A stretch of DNA of 64,000 bases from Betaproteobacteria bacterium (GCA_025363575.1 JANYDM010000021.1:11060-75059), one strand, 5' to 3'. Positions 9,448 to 18,095 are shown, numbered from the stretch's first letter. Numbers and translations are program-made. Notes: generated by a model not told the origin, from the letters alone.

Positions 9448-11406
9448 ATGCCGGACCGACAAGCGCAATCCGCTACGTTTCCACGCCTGCTGCTTGCGAA
9501 CGCCGAGCGGCTGCGCAATAGTCCTGCGATACGCGAAAAAGATCTGGGCATCTGGCAAACGTGGACGTGGGGCGAGGTCGCAGCAGAAGTCAGGACGCTC
9601 GCGTGCGGTCTGGCGGCGCTGGGGTTCAAGCGCGGCGACACGCTTGCCATCATAGGCGACAACCGGCCGCGGCTTTATTGGGCGATGGCGGCGGCGCAAT
9701 CGCTGGGCGGCGTGCCGGTGCCGCTGTATCAGGACGCCATCGCGAACGAGATGGTGTACGTGTTCGACGACGCCGCGGCGCAATTTGCCATCGTCGAAGA
9801 CCAGGAGCAGGTCGACAAGCTGCTGGAAATTCTACCGCGCTGCCCGCAGCTCAAGCACGTCGTCTACGACGATCCACGCGGCATGCGGCACTACGATCAG
9901 CCGCAACTCATGAGCTACGACGCGCTGGCCGCGAAAGGCCGCGCATACGATGCCGCGCATGCAAATTTTTTTGCCGGCGAAGTGGCGCTAGGACGTGCCG
10001 AAGATACCGGCATCATGCTGTACACGTCGGGCACCACCGGCAAACCAAAAGGCGTCTGCCAGAGCCACCACGCGTTTATCGTGGCGGCGCAGGGCGGCGC
10101 CGGCTTCGATGGTTTGAACAGCGGCGATAGCATGCTTTCGTACCTGCCGATGGCCTGGGTCGGCGACCATCTTTTTTCGTACGCGCAGTGGCTGGTTGCC
10201 GGCTTTACGATCAACTGTCCTGAGTCGAGCGAAACGGTCATGACCGATTTGCGCGAAATCGGGCCGACCTATTATTTCGCGCCGCCGCGCGTGTTTGAAA
10301 ACCTGCTGACCACCGTAATGATCCGTATGGAAGACGCGAGCGCGGTCAAGCGCGCGCTGTTTGCTTATTTCACCGCCGTCGCGCGCCGCTGCGGGGCGGA
10401 AGTGCTCGACGGCAAGCCCGTATCAGCGGCCGACCGCATGCTCTACGCGCTGGGCAATCTGCTGATTTACGGACCGCTGCGCAACGTGCTCGGCATGAGC
10501 CGCATCCGGGTTGCGTATACGGCAGGTGCGGCGATCGGGCCGGACCTCTTTCGTTTTTACCGCTCGATCGGGGTCAACTTGAAGCAACTCTATGGCTCGA
10601 CCGAGACCTGCGCCTATGTATGCCTGCAGCCGGACGGCGCAGTGAGCTTCGACTCCGTCGGCGAACCGGCGCCCGGCGTCGAGGTTAGCATCGCCGGCAA
10701 CGGCGAAGTGCTCGTGCGGGGCGCCATGCTGCTCAAGGAATACTACAGACAGCCCGCGGCAACTGCCGAGGCGATCGACGGCGACGGTTATTTCCGCACG
10801 GGCGACGCCGGATTTTTCGACGAGCGGGGCCAGCTCAAAATCATCGATCGCGCGAAGGACGTCGGCAAGCTCACTGACGGGACAATGTTTGCGCCCAACT
10901 ACATCGAGAACAAACTCAAGTTTTTTCCGCACATTAAGGAGGCGGTCGCGTTTGGCAACGGCCGCGACACGGTCGGCGCGTTCATTAATATCGACATCGG
11001 GTCGGTCGGCAACTGGGCCGAGCGACGCGCGCTTCCGTACTCGGGATACACCGATCTGGCGGGCAAGCCGGAAGTCTACGAGCTGATCCGTGAGTGCGTG
11101 GAGAAAGTCAACGCCGAACTCGCGCGCGAAGACGCGCTTGCCGCGTCGCAGATCCGGCGCTTCCTCATTCTGCACAAAGAGCTCGATCCGGATGATGACG
11201 AATTGACGCGCACGCGCAAAGTGCGGCGCGGCTTCGTCGCGGAAAAATATGCCGACCTCATCGCCGCGCTGTATTCGGACCGCACCGCATGCCACGTCGA
11301 AACGCAGGTCAGATTTGAAGACGGCCGCAGCGGCGTTGTGCGCGCGGACGTGCAGATACGCGAGGCGCGCACGTTTACATCCGCGCAACTGAAGTGCGCG
11401 GGCTGA
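9448..11406 (+). CDS. AMP-forming long-chain-type acyl-CoA synthetase
   Basis: Activates a carboxylic acid to its CoA thioester via an acyl-adenylate; 652 aa. The AMP-binding signature MLYTSGTTGKPKGVCQSHH is intact, as are YGSTET and the YFRTGDAGFFDERGQLKIID hinge region. The C-terminus is of the long-chain FACS type. The start is the ATG at 9448 behind a strong GGAGGAG at 9434; the frame is open further upstream but lacks that site. It is the first gene of a same-strand run with a branched-chain-type ABC importer, starting about 80 bases after icmF. This arrangement suggests it activates the imported acid, but the substrate cannot be read from sequence. Confidence 0.9.
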   Translation: MPDRQAQSATFPRLLLANAERLRNSPAIREKDLGIWQTWTWGEVAAEVRTLACGLAALGFKRGDTLAIIGDNRPRLYWAMAAAQSLGGVPVPLYQDAIANEMVYVFDDAAAQFAIVEDQEQVDKLLEILPRCPQLKHVVYDDPRGMRHYDQPQLMSYDALAAKGRAYDAAHANFFAGEVALGRAEDTGIMLYTSGTTGKPKGVCQSHHAFIVAAQGGAGFDGLNSGDSMLSYLPMAWVGDHLFSYAQWLVAGFTINCPESSETVMTDLREIGPTYYFAPPRVFENLLTTVMIRMEDASAVKRALFAYFTAVARRCGAEVLDGKPVSAADRMLYALGNLLIYGPLRNVLGMSRIRVAYTAGAAIGPDLFRFYRSIGVNLKQLYGSTETCAYVCLQPDGAVSFDSVGEPAPGVEVSIAGNGEVLVRGAMLLKEYYRQPAATAEAIDGDGYFRTGDAGFFDERGQLKIIDRAKDVGKLTDGTMFAPNYIENKLKFFPHIKEAVAFGNGRDTVGAFINIDIGSVGNWAERRALPYSGYTDLAGKPEVYELIRECVEKVNAELAREDALAASQIRRFLILHKELDPDDDELTRTRKVRRGFVAEKYADLIAALYSDRTACHVETQVRFEDGRSGVVRADVQIREARTFTSAQLKCAG

Positions 11407-11416
11407 GCCGGACCGC

Positions 11417-12205
11417 ATGGCGCAGACGCGTAACATCGGCGGGACGGTACTCAAGATCGACGGCATATCGCTCGCGTTCGGCGGCGTAAAGGCACTCGCC
11501 GACGTGAGCTTCGACGTGCGCGAAGGCGAGGTACGCGCGATCATCGGCCCCAACGGCGCGGGCAAGAGCTCGATGCTGAACGTAATTAACGGCGTTTACC
11601 ATCCGCAGCAGGGCAGCATCACATTCAAAGGCGTTACGCGCCGGCAGATGCGCCCGCACGAGGCCGCGCGCCAGGGCATCGCGCGCACTTTTCAGAACAT
11701 CGCGCTGTTCAAGGGTATGACGGTGCTCGATAACATCATGACGGGCCGCAACCTCAAGATGCACGCCGGTTTTCTCGCACAGGCAATCTGGTACGGGCCG
11801 GCGCGCAACGAAGAAATAGCGCACCGGCAGGTGGTCGAGCGCATCATCGATTTTCTGCAGATCGAAGCCATCCGCAAGACTCCGGTCGGGCGCCTCCCCT
11901 ACGGCATGCAAAAACGTGTCGAGCTCGCGCGTGCACTGGCCGCCGAGCCCGACATGCTGCTGCTCGACGAGCCGATGGCGGGCATGAACGTCGAGGAGAA
12001 GGAAGACATGTGCCGTTTCATCCTCGACGTCAACGACGAGTTCGGCACAACCATCGTACTCATCGAGCACGACATGGGCGTCGTCATGGATCTTTCGGAC
12101 CGCGTGGTGGTGCTCGACTACGGACGCAAGATAGGCGATGGCACGCCTGACGAAATTCGCGGCAATCAGGCGGTAGTCGAAGCTTATCTCGGCGTGCAGC
12201 ATTAA
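11417..12205 (+). CDS. livG: Branched-chain-type ABC transporter ATPase 1 (LivG family)
   Basis: Cytoplasmic ATPase of a HAAT-family importer, 262 aa. Walker A GPNGAGKSS (44-52), LivG-type signature LPYGMQKRVELARAL and Walker B MLLLDEPMAG are present. It starts 10 bases after the synthetase stop and is followed after 10 bases by the LivH-like permease, so it is translated within the same operon. It pairs with the LivF-like ATPase at 15791. The ligand could be amino acids, short-chain amides or aromatic/aliphatic carboxylates; the neighbouring acid-CoA ligases favour a carboxylate (inference). Confidence 0.93.
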   Translation: MAQTRNIGGTVLKIDGISLAFGGVKALADVSFDVREGEVRAIIGPNGAGKSSMLNVINGVYHPQQGSITFKGVTRRQMRPHEAARQGIARTFQNIALFKGMTVLDNIMTGRNLKMHAGFLAQAIWYGPARNEEIAHRQVVERIIDFLQIEAIRKTPVGRLPYGMQKRVELARALAAEPDMLLLDEPMAGMNVEEKEDMCRFILDVNDEFGTTIVLIEHDMGVVMDLSDRVVVLDYGRKIGDGTPDEIRGNQAVVEAYLGVQH

Positions 12206-12215
12206 ACGAGCGGCG

Positions 12216-13112
12216 ATGGGATTCTTCCTCGAAGTTCTGCTCGGCGGCCTGATGGCGGGCGTGCTGTATTCGCTCGTCGCGCTCGGCCTGGTGCTGATAT
12301 TCAAGGCGTCGGGCGTCTTCAATTTTGCGCAAGGCGCAATGGTGCTCTTCGCGGCGCTCTCGCTCGTGCGCCTGACGGAGAAGATGCCGCTGCCGCTGGC
12401 GCTGCTTGTCACCTGCGTCATCATGTTCATGCTGGCCTACGCGATCGAGCGCCTGGTCCTGCGGCCGCTCGTCAATCAGCCCGCCATATCGCTGTTCATG
12501 GCGACGCTCGGCATCACGTTTTTCCTCGAAGGCTTCGGCCAAATCCTGTGGGGCAGCGACATCTACAAGCTCGACCTCGGCATACCCAAGCAGCCGATCA
12601 TCATTCTCGACAAAGTTTTCAGCGGCGGCATCCTGGTCGGCAGCGACGACCTGTTTGCTACCGTGGTGTCCGGCGCACTGGTCGCGGTGCTCGCGGTCTT
12701 TTTCCAGAAAACGCGCATCGGGCGCGCGCTGCGTGCAGTGGCCGACGATCACCAGGCGGCGCAATCGATCGGCATCCCGCTCAATCAGATCTGGCTCATC
12801 GTGTGGACCGTCGCCGGCCTCGTCGCGCTGGTGGCCGGCATCATCTGGGGCTCGCGCCTCGGCGTGCAGTTTTCGCTGTCGCTGATCGCATTGAAGGCGC
12901 TGCCGGTGGTGATACTCGGCGGTTTCACGTCGGTGCCGGGCGCGATCGTCGGCGGCCTCATTATCGGCGTCGGCGAAAAAATGTCGGAAGTCTATCTCGG
13001 GCCGTACATCGGCGGCGGCATCGAGAACTGGTTCGCGTACACGCTGGCGCTCGCGTTTCTGCTGATACGGCCGGAAGGCCTGTTCGGCGAAAAAATCATC
13101 GATCGAGTGTGA
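12216..13112 (+). CDS. livH: Branched-chain-type ABC transporter permease (LivH family)
   Basis: Inner-membrane permease of 298 aa with about eight hydrophobic segments. It starts with FFLEVLLGGLMAGVLYSLVA, typical of LivH, and carries the late GGFTSVPGAIVGGLIIGVGE loop that contacts the ATPases. It lies 10 bases downstream of the LivG-like gene. Its partner LivM-like permease follows after 42 bases, which are filled by a heptad-repeat half-element. Confidence 0.92.
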   Translation: MGFFLEVLLGGLMAGVLYSLVALGLVLIFKASGVFNFAQGAMVLFAALSLVRLTEKMPLPLALLVTCVIMFMLAYAIERLVLRPLVNQPAISLFMATLGITFFLEGFGQILWGSDIYKLDLGIPKQPIIILDKVFSGGILVGSDDLFATVVSGALVAVLAVFFQKTRIGRALRAVADDHQAAQSIGIPLNQIWLIVWTVAGLVALVAGIIWGSRLGVQFSLSLIALKALPVVILGGFTSVPGAIVGGLIIGVGEKMSEVYLGPYIGGGIENWFAYTLALAFLLIRPEGLFGEKIIDRV

Positions 13113-13120
13113 CGTGATTA

Positions 13121-13154
13121 CTAATCCCGATTACTGAATCCCGGATCCTGAATC
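13121..13154 (+). repeat. Heptad-periodic half-element (right arm only) before livM
   Basis: The bases immediately 5' of the livM ATG read as consecutive 7-mers CTAATCC, CGATTAC, TGAATCC, CGGATCC, then TGAATC directly abutting ATG. The pattern, pyrimidine bias and position match the right arms of the full inverted repeats before livF, the PaaK-like gene, aceF and maf. No complementary left arm was found in the 8 bases after the livH stop. No Shine-Dalgarno is visible for livM. Confidence 0.7.
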
Positions 13155-14219
13155 ATGTTCTATCGCGAAGTCGGTGAATTCAAAAGTACGTACGCGGCCG
13201 ATCAGGTGTTATTGCCGATCCGGCAGGACCGCTATTTCGTCTGGGCCGTCATCCTGTTTGCATTCATCGGCGTGCCCCTCTGTGCAAATTCGTACTGGTT
13301 CAGCGCCATCCTGATCCCGTTTCTGATCCTCTCGCTGGCCGCGCTGGGCTTGAACCTGCTGGTCGGCTACTGCGGGCAGATTTCGTTTGGCACCGGTGGA
13401 TTCATGGCGGTCGGCGCCTATGCGGCCTACAACCTGGGATTGCGCGTGCCCGGACTCAATCCAATCGTCGCGTTCCTGCTGGCCGGCGGTTGCGCGACAC
13501 TCGTCGGTATTCTTTTCGGCGTGCCGAGCCTGCGCATCAAGGGCTTTTATCTCGCGGTAGCGACGCTTGCCGCGCAATTCTTCCTCGACTGGGTGTTCAG
13601 CCGCATCGCGTGGTTCACCAATTACACGCCGTCGGGTTCGCTCAATGCGCCGCCTGTGACGTTGTTCGACTTCACGTTCGACACGCCGTTGCGCAAATAT
13701 CTTTTGTGCCTTTCGTTTGCGGCCGTTTTTGCATTGCTCGCGCGCAATCTTGTGCGCGGCCGCCTGGGCCGCTCGTGGATGGCAATCCGCGACATGGACG
13801 TCGCTGCGGAAATCATCGGCATCCGCCCGCTGTATGCGAAGCTGTCGGCGTTCGCTGTCAGCTCGTTCTTCATCGGCGTCGCGGGCGCCTTGTGGGCGTT
13901 TGTGCACCTGGGCTCGTGGGAGCCGCTCGCCTTCGACGTCAACCGCTCGTTCAGCCTGCTCTTTATGGTCATCATCGGCGGCTTGGGTTCGATACTCGGC
14001 AGTTTTCTGGGCGCGGCGTTTATCACGCTGCTGCCGCTGTTCCTGAATCAGTTTCCGGCGTGGCTGGGGCTGCACTGGTCGACGGCGCTGATTGCCAATC
14101 TGGAATCGATGATATTCGGCGCGCTGATCGTGTTTTTCCTGATCGTCGAGCCGCTGGGACTGGCCCGCCTGTGGCGGATTGCCAAGGAAAAGCTGCGCTT
14201 GTGGCCGTTTCCGCACTAG
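13155..14219 (+). CDS. livM: Branched-chain-type ABC transporter permease (LivM family)
   Basis: Second membrane permease, 354 aa with a soluble N-terminal stretch of about 30 residues followed by 9-10 hydrophobic segments. The LivM hallmark GYCGQISFGTGGFMAVGAY is at about residues 73-91, and GGLGSILGSFLGAAF forms the ATPase-contacting loop. The ATG at 13155 directly follows a heptad-repeat half-element and has no visible Shine-Dalgarno, so translation may depend on coupling to livH. Confidence 0.92.
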   Translation: MFYREVGEFKSTYAADQVLLPIRQDRYFVWAVILFAFIGVPLCANSYWFSAILIPFLILSLAALGLNLLVGYCGQISFGTGGFMAVGAYAAYNLGLRVPGLNPIVAFLLAGGCATLVGILFGVPSLRIKGFYLAVATLAAQFFLDWVFSRIAWFTNYTPSGSLNAPPVTLFDFTFDTPLRKYLLCLSFAAVFALLARNLVRGRLGRSWMAIRDMDVAAEIIGIRPLYAKLSAFAVSSFFIGVAGALWAFVHLGSWEPLAFDVNRSFSLLFMVIIGGLGSILGSFLGAAFITLLPLFLNQFPAWLGLHWSTALIANLESMIFGALIVFFLIVEPLGLARLWRIAKEKLRLWPFPH

Positions 14220-14355
14220 CGGCGCGAGCGCTTGCGCCGGCGGGTGGCAGTCAATACACTTTGCGCTCTACGTTTCACCGGCGCCCGATTCCAGATGAGC
14301 GCATAGTTCGATTTACCGGCAACAGACCGGAACGGCACAACCAAAGGAGGCAGTC

Positions 14356-15690
14356 ATGAGCAGCTTCATCACGTGGCAACGCGCATTGTTACTGATACTC
14401 GCCGCCGGTGCGCTGGGCGGCACGGCAACTGCCTACGCGCAGGCAAATGACCAGTTCGTCCCCGTGCTCGTCTACCGCACGGGCGCGTACGCTCCGAACG
14501 GCGCGCCATGGGCGAACGGGTTCGTCGATTACCTGAACCTCGTCAACGAGCGCGACAAAGGCATCAACGGCGTAAAAATCGCCTACGAAGAATGCGAGAC
14601 CGGTTATGCGACCGATCGCGGCGTCGAATGCTACGAGCGCCTGAAAGGCAAAGGGCCGACGGGTGCGGCGGCGTTCAATCCGCTGTCGACCGGCATCACG
14701 TTCGCGCTGACCGAGAAAGCGCCGGTCGACAAGATCCCGGTCATCACCATGGGTTATGGCCGTTCGGAATCCGCCGACGGCAGCGTGTTCACGTGGAATT
14801 TCCCTTTGCTCGGCACGTACTGGACGGCGGCCGACGTAATCATGCATCAGATCGCCAACAAACTCGGCGGCTACGACAAACTGAAGGGCAAGAAAGTCAC
14901 GCTGGTCTATCACGACTCGCCGTACGGAAAAGAGCCAATCCCGTTGTTGACTGAGCTTGCCAAGCGCCATGGTTTCGATTTCAAGTCGCTGCCGGTGACG
15001 GCGCCTGGCGTCGAGCAGAAAGCAACCTGGCTGCAGATACGTCAGGATCGTCCCGATTTCGTTCTGCTGTGGGGCTGGGGCGTGATGAACTCAACCGCGA
15101 TCAAGGAAGCGGTCGCGGTCAACTATCCGCGCGACCAAATGTACGGCGTGTGGTGGTCGGGCGCCGAGCCCGACGTGCTGCCGGCGGACGCGGGCGCTAC
15201 CGGCTATAACGCTGCAGCGCTGCAGCACTCGTCAGGCCAGACTTCGGTGCATGCGGACATCCTTAAAAATGTTTACGACCGCAACAAAGGCAGCGGCAAG
15301 AAAGAAGAAATAGGCACGGTGTTGTACAACCGAGGCATGATCAACGCGATGGTCACCGTCGAAGCGATACGCACCGCGCAGGTCAAGTACGGCAAGAAGC
15401 CGCTCACCGGTGAGCAGGTGCGCTGGGGCATTGAAAACCTGAACCTCGATCAGGCGCGTCTGCGCCTGCTTGGTTTCGGCGGCCTTATGCAACCGTTGAA
15501 GCTGTCGTGCAACGACCACGAAGGCGCGCGCATGGCGCGCATCCATCAGTGGGATGGCAGCAAATGGGTCTACGTGTCGGACTGGATTGAAGGCAACAAC
15601 AAATTGTTGCGGCCCATGGTCGAAGACGCAGCCAAGCGCTATGCGAAGGAAAAGAACATAACGCCGCGCGATTGCGCGAAAGTGACCTGA
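14356..15690 (+). CDS. Substrate-binding protein of the HAAT ABC transporter
   Basis: Periplasmic ligand-binding protein, 444 aa. It has a clear signal peptide (basic start, hydrophobic core, cleavage near TAYAQA at about residue 28) and a type I periplasmic-binding fold with PVLVYRTGAYAPNGAPWANG and GYGRSESADGSV. A strong AAAGGAGG at 14343 precedes the start. It is longer than LivK (about 370 aa) and resembles receptors that sit in clusters with acyl-CoA ligases, so an organic acid ligand is more likely than leucine (inference). The 136 bases before it contain an imperfect hairpin at 14221-14238 and no clear promoter. Confidence 0.88.
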   Translation: MSSFITWQRALLLILAAGALGGTATAYAQANDQFVPVLVYRTGAYAPNGAPWANGFVDYLNLVNERDKGINGVKIAYEECETGYATDRGVECYERLKGKGPTGAAAFNPLSTGITFALTEKAPVDKIPVITMGYGRSESADGSVFTWNFPLLGTYWTAADVIMHQIANKLGGYDKLKGKKVTLVYHDSPYGKEPIPLLTELAKRHGFDFKSLPVTAPGVEQKATWLQIRQDRPDFVLLWGWGVMNSTAIKEAVAVNYPRDQMYGVWWSGAEPDVLPADAGATGYNAAALQHSSGQTSVHADILKNVYDRNKGSGKKEEIGTVLYNRGMINAMVTVEAIRTAQVKYGKKPLTGEQVRWGIENLNLDQARLRLLGFGGLMQPLKLSCNDHEGARMARIHQWDGSKWVYVSDWIEGNNKLLRPMVEDAAKRYAKEKNITPRDCAKVT

Positions 15691-15695
15691 ACTCA

Positions 15696-15782
15696 CGGTG
15701 ATGAGCAATCGGTGATGGGCGATGGGTTGATGCGGGTGGGCCGTAGTTTTCCCCATCACCCATCACCGATTGCTCATCACCG
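15696..15782. repeat. Perfect 24-base inverted repeat between the binding-protein gene and livF
   Basis: Left arm 15696-15719 and right arm 15759-15782 are exact reverse complements over 24 bases, with a 39-base loop that itself continues the pairing imperfectly (GATGGG opposite CCCATC). The left arm repeats the word GGTGATG twice at 14-base spacing, followed by GGCGATG. It starts 5 bases after the upstream stop and ends 8 bases before the livF ATG. There is no T-tract, so it is not a classic terminator. Confidence 0.9.
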
Positions 15783-15790
15783 CCTTTCCC

Positions 15791-16618
15791 ATGTCTGCCG
15801 TACTTGAGACCGATCCCGCCGGCGTTTTGCTGGCGGTCAACAATATCGAGGTCATCTACGATCACGTAATTCTCGTGCTCAAGGGCGTATCGCTGGAGGT
15901 GCAGGAAGGTAAGATCGTCGCCCTGCTCGGCGCCAATGGCGCGGGCAAATCGACAACGCTCAAATCGATTTCCAACCTGCTCAAAGCCGAGCGCGGCGAC
16001 GTGACCAAGGGAACGATCGAGTTCCGCGGCCAACGTGTCGACCAGTTGAATCCCGCCGAGCTCGTCAAGCGCGGCGTAGTGCAGGTGATGGAGGGGCGCC
16101 ATTGTTTCGCCCATCTCACCGTCGAAGAAAATCTGCTGACCGGCGCGTTCGCGCGCAGCCGCCGAGGCGACATCGGCGCCGATCTGGAGAAAGTTTATGC
16201 GTATTTCCCGCGCCTGAAGCAGCGGAGAGCGAGCCAGGCCGGCTACACGTCGGGGGGCGAGCAGCAGATGACAGCGATCGGCCGGGCGCTGATGGCGAGC
16301 CCGTCGATGATCCTGCTCGACGAGCCGTCGATGGGGCTCGCGCCGCAGATCGTCGAGGAGATTTTCGCTATCGTGCGCGACCTGAATCAAAAGGAGCGCG
16401 TCAGCTTTTTGCTCGCCGAGCAGAACACGCACATCGCCCTGCGCTACGCGGATTACGGCTACATTCTCGAAACCGGCCGCGTGGTAATGGACGGCAGCGC
16501 CGCGGAGCTGTCGAGCAATGAAGACGTCAAGGAGTTTTACCTCGGCTTGAGCGCCGGCGCGCGCAAGAATTATCGCGACGCCAAGCACTATCGGCGCCGC
16601 AAGCGCTGGCTGGCGTGA
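15791..16618 (+). CDS. livF: Branched-chain-type ABC transporter ATPase 2 (LivF family)
   Basis: Second ATPase of the importer, 275 aa. Walker A GANGAGKST (47-55), signature SGGEQQMTAIGRAL and Walker B MILLDEPSMGLAP match LivF. The ATG at 15791 is preferred; an in-frame TTG at 15770 would lie inside the right arm of the inverted repeat. No Shine-Dalgarno is seen in front of the ATG. The C-terminus (RKNYRDAKHYRRRKRWLA) is longer and more basic than in LivF proper, as in carboxylate-cluster versions. Confidence 0.92.
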   Translation: MSAVLETDPAGVLLAVNNIEVIYDHVILVLKGVSLEVQEGKIVALLGANGAGKSTTLKSISNLLKAERGDVTKGTIEFRGQRVDQLNPAELVKRGVVQVMEGRHCFAHLTVEENLLTGAFARSRRGDIGADLEKVYAYFPRLKQRRASQAGYTSGGEQQMTAIGRALMASPSMILLDEPSMGLAPQIVEEIFAIVRDLNQKERVSFLLAEQNTHIALRYADYGYILETGRVVMDGSAAELSSNEDVKEFYLGLSAGARKNYRDAKHYRRRKRWLA

Positions 16619-16623
16619 GAATG

Positions 16624-16704
16624 CAGGATTCAGGAGTCAGGATTCGGGATTCAGAGAATTCCCGGCTTTGTCATTGAATCCTGACTCCTGAATTCCGGAT
16701 CCTG
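16624..16704. repeat. Heptad-periodic inverted repeat between livF and the PaaK-like gene
   Basis: The left arm runs in 7-base steps: CAGGATT, CAGGAGT, CAGGATT, CGGGATT (16624-16651). The right arm 16676-16704 is complementary over 18 continuous bases, then contains one extra heptamer before pairing resumes with TCCTG. The arms therefore differ by a whole 7-base unit, which suggests growth or loss in heptamer steps. The next start codon is 11 bases beyond the right arm. Confidence 0.88.
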
Positions 16705-16715
16705 AGCGAAGCAAC

Positions 16716-17954
16716 ATGGATTATTACGATAAGCTTGAAACGCGCGACCCCGCGCAGCGCGAGGCGGAGCAGTTTGCCGCGCTACGCGCGCAAATCGCCA
16801 ATGCCCAAGGTAAGGCGCCTTTCTTCGCGCGCGTGCTGGCCGGTGTCGACGCGGCGGGGATCAAGGACCGTGCTGCGCTCGCTGCATTGCCGGTCACGCG
16901 CAAGGCGGATCTGATCGACCTGCAAAAAGGCGCGCCGCCATTTGCCGGCATGACGGCGGCGCCGCTGTCTGCATTGAGCCGTCTGTATATGTCGCCGGGG
17001 CCGATGTTCGATCCCGAGGGCAAGCGCGCGGATTATTGGCGGCTCGCGCGCGCGATGTTCGCTGCGGGTTTTCGCGCGGGCGAGCTCGTCCACAATACTT
17101 TTTCGTACCACTTCACGCCGGCCGGATTCATGGCAGACATGGGCGCGCAAGCCATTGGCTGTCCGGTATTTCCCGGCGGCACAGGGCAGACCGAAATGCA
17201 GGTCGCCGCAATCGCGGCCCTCAGGCCGCAGTGCTATATCGGCACACCGTCGTTTCTGCGCATCATTCTGGAAAAAGGCGACGAGCTCAAAGCCGACTTA
17301 TCCAGTTTAAAAAAAGCCATGGTATCGGCGGAGGCGCTGCCAGCAGCATTGCGCGCGTGGCTCAACGGCCGGGGTGTAGCGACGCTGCAATGCTATGCGA
17401 GCGCCGACCTCGGACTTATCGCTTACGAATCACCCGCGCAGGAAGGCATGATCGTCGACGAGGGCGTGATCGTCGAACTGGTGCGTCCCGGCACCGGCGA
17501 ACCGGTCGCCGCCGGTGAAGTCGGCGAGATCGTGGTGACCACGCTGGCGCCGGAATATCCGCTGATACGCTTCGCCACCGGTGATCTGTCGGCGGGCCTT
17601 GCCGGCGCGAGTCCCTGCGGCCGTACCAATATGCGGATAAAGGGCTGGCTGGGCCGCGCCGACCAGACCGCCAAAGTCAAAGGTATGTTCGTGAAACCTT
17701 CGCAGATGGCCGACGTCGCGAAACGCCACGCCGAGATCCTGAAGTACCGGCTGGTGATCGATCACGACGACCGCAAAACGGACCGCATGACGCTCAACTG
17801 CGAAATATCCGGCGCCGGCAGCACGGCGCTCGCCGACGGCATTGCCGCAACGATACGCGACGTTTGCAATCTGCGCGGCGAGGTCGCATTCAAGCCGGCC
17901 GGCTCGCTGCCGAACGACGGCAAAGTCATCGACGACGTCAGAAAGTACGACTAA
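16716..17954 (+). CDS. Phenylacetate-CoA ligase-like AMP-binding protein with altered P-loop
   Basis: 412 aa member of the PaaK branch of adenylate-forming enzymes, recognised by NTFSYHFTPAGFMADMGAQA, the FPGGTGQTE region, IRFATGDLS and the C-terminal RIKGWLGRADQTAKVKGMFV lid. PaaK proteins carry a Ser/Thr-rich P-loop of the SSGTTGKP type; here the matching stretch reads YMSPGPMFDPEG (about residues 91-102), so ATP handling may be changed. It follows livF after an inverted repeat and precedes beta-oxidation genes. It is probably an acid-CoA ligase for the imported substrate, but a degenerate or differently acting enzyme cannot be excluded. Confidence 0.82.
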   Translation: MDYYDKLETRDPAQREAEQFAALRAQIANAQGKAPFFARVLAGVDAAGIKDRAALAALPVTRKADLIDLQKGAPPFAGMTAAPLSALSRLYMSPGPMFDPEGKRADYWRLARAMFAAGFRAGELVHNTFSYHFTPAGFMADMGAQAIGCPVFPGGTGQTEMQVAAIAALRPQCYIGTPSFLRIILEKGDELKADLSSLKKAMVSAEALPAALRAWLNGRGVATLQCYASADLGLIAYESPAQEGMIVDEGVIVELVRPGTGEPVAAGEVGEIVVTTLAPEYPLIRFATGDLSAGLAGASPCGRTNMRIKGWLGRADQTAKVKGMFVKPSQMADVAKRHAEILKYRLVIDHDDRKTDRMTLNCEISGAGSTALADGIAATIRDVCNLRGEVAFKPAGSLPNDGKVIDDVRKYD

Positions 17955-17972
17955 TATGGTGACAAGCGCTTG

Positions 17973-18044
17973 CCACAGAGCTCACAGAGTTCAAGATGCT
18001 GAACGGTGGTCGTCGTTGCGTTTTTCGCTCTGTAAACTCTATGC
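17973..18044. repeat. Inverted repeat of CACAGAG / CTCTGTG words before the dehydrogenase
   Basis: The left arm has CACAGAG twice at 9-base spacing (17974-17980 and 17983-17989). The right arm has CTCTGTAAACTCTATG (18028-18043), complementary at about 13 of 16 positions. The arms are imperfect, separated by about 38 bases, and lie in the 141-base gap between the PaaK-like gene and the dehydrogenase. This resembles the other intercistronic repeats in layout but has 9-base rather than 7-base spacing. Confidence 0.6.
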
Positions 18045-18095
18045 CCTCCGGGGCGATTATTGTTTTTTGAATCGGGTTTCAATCTTCAACTCCTC

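Noticed and set aside
15696..16704. Rho-independent terminators between the ABC transporter genes
   Set aside because: The hairpins are long and lack T-tracts, and the genes on both sides belong to one functional system expected to be co-transcribed.
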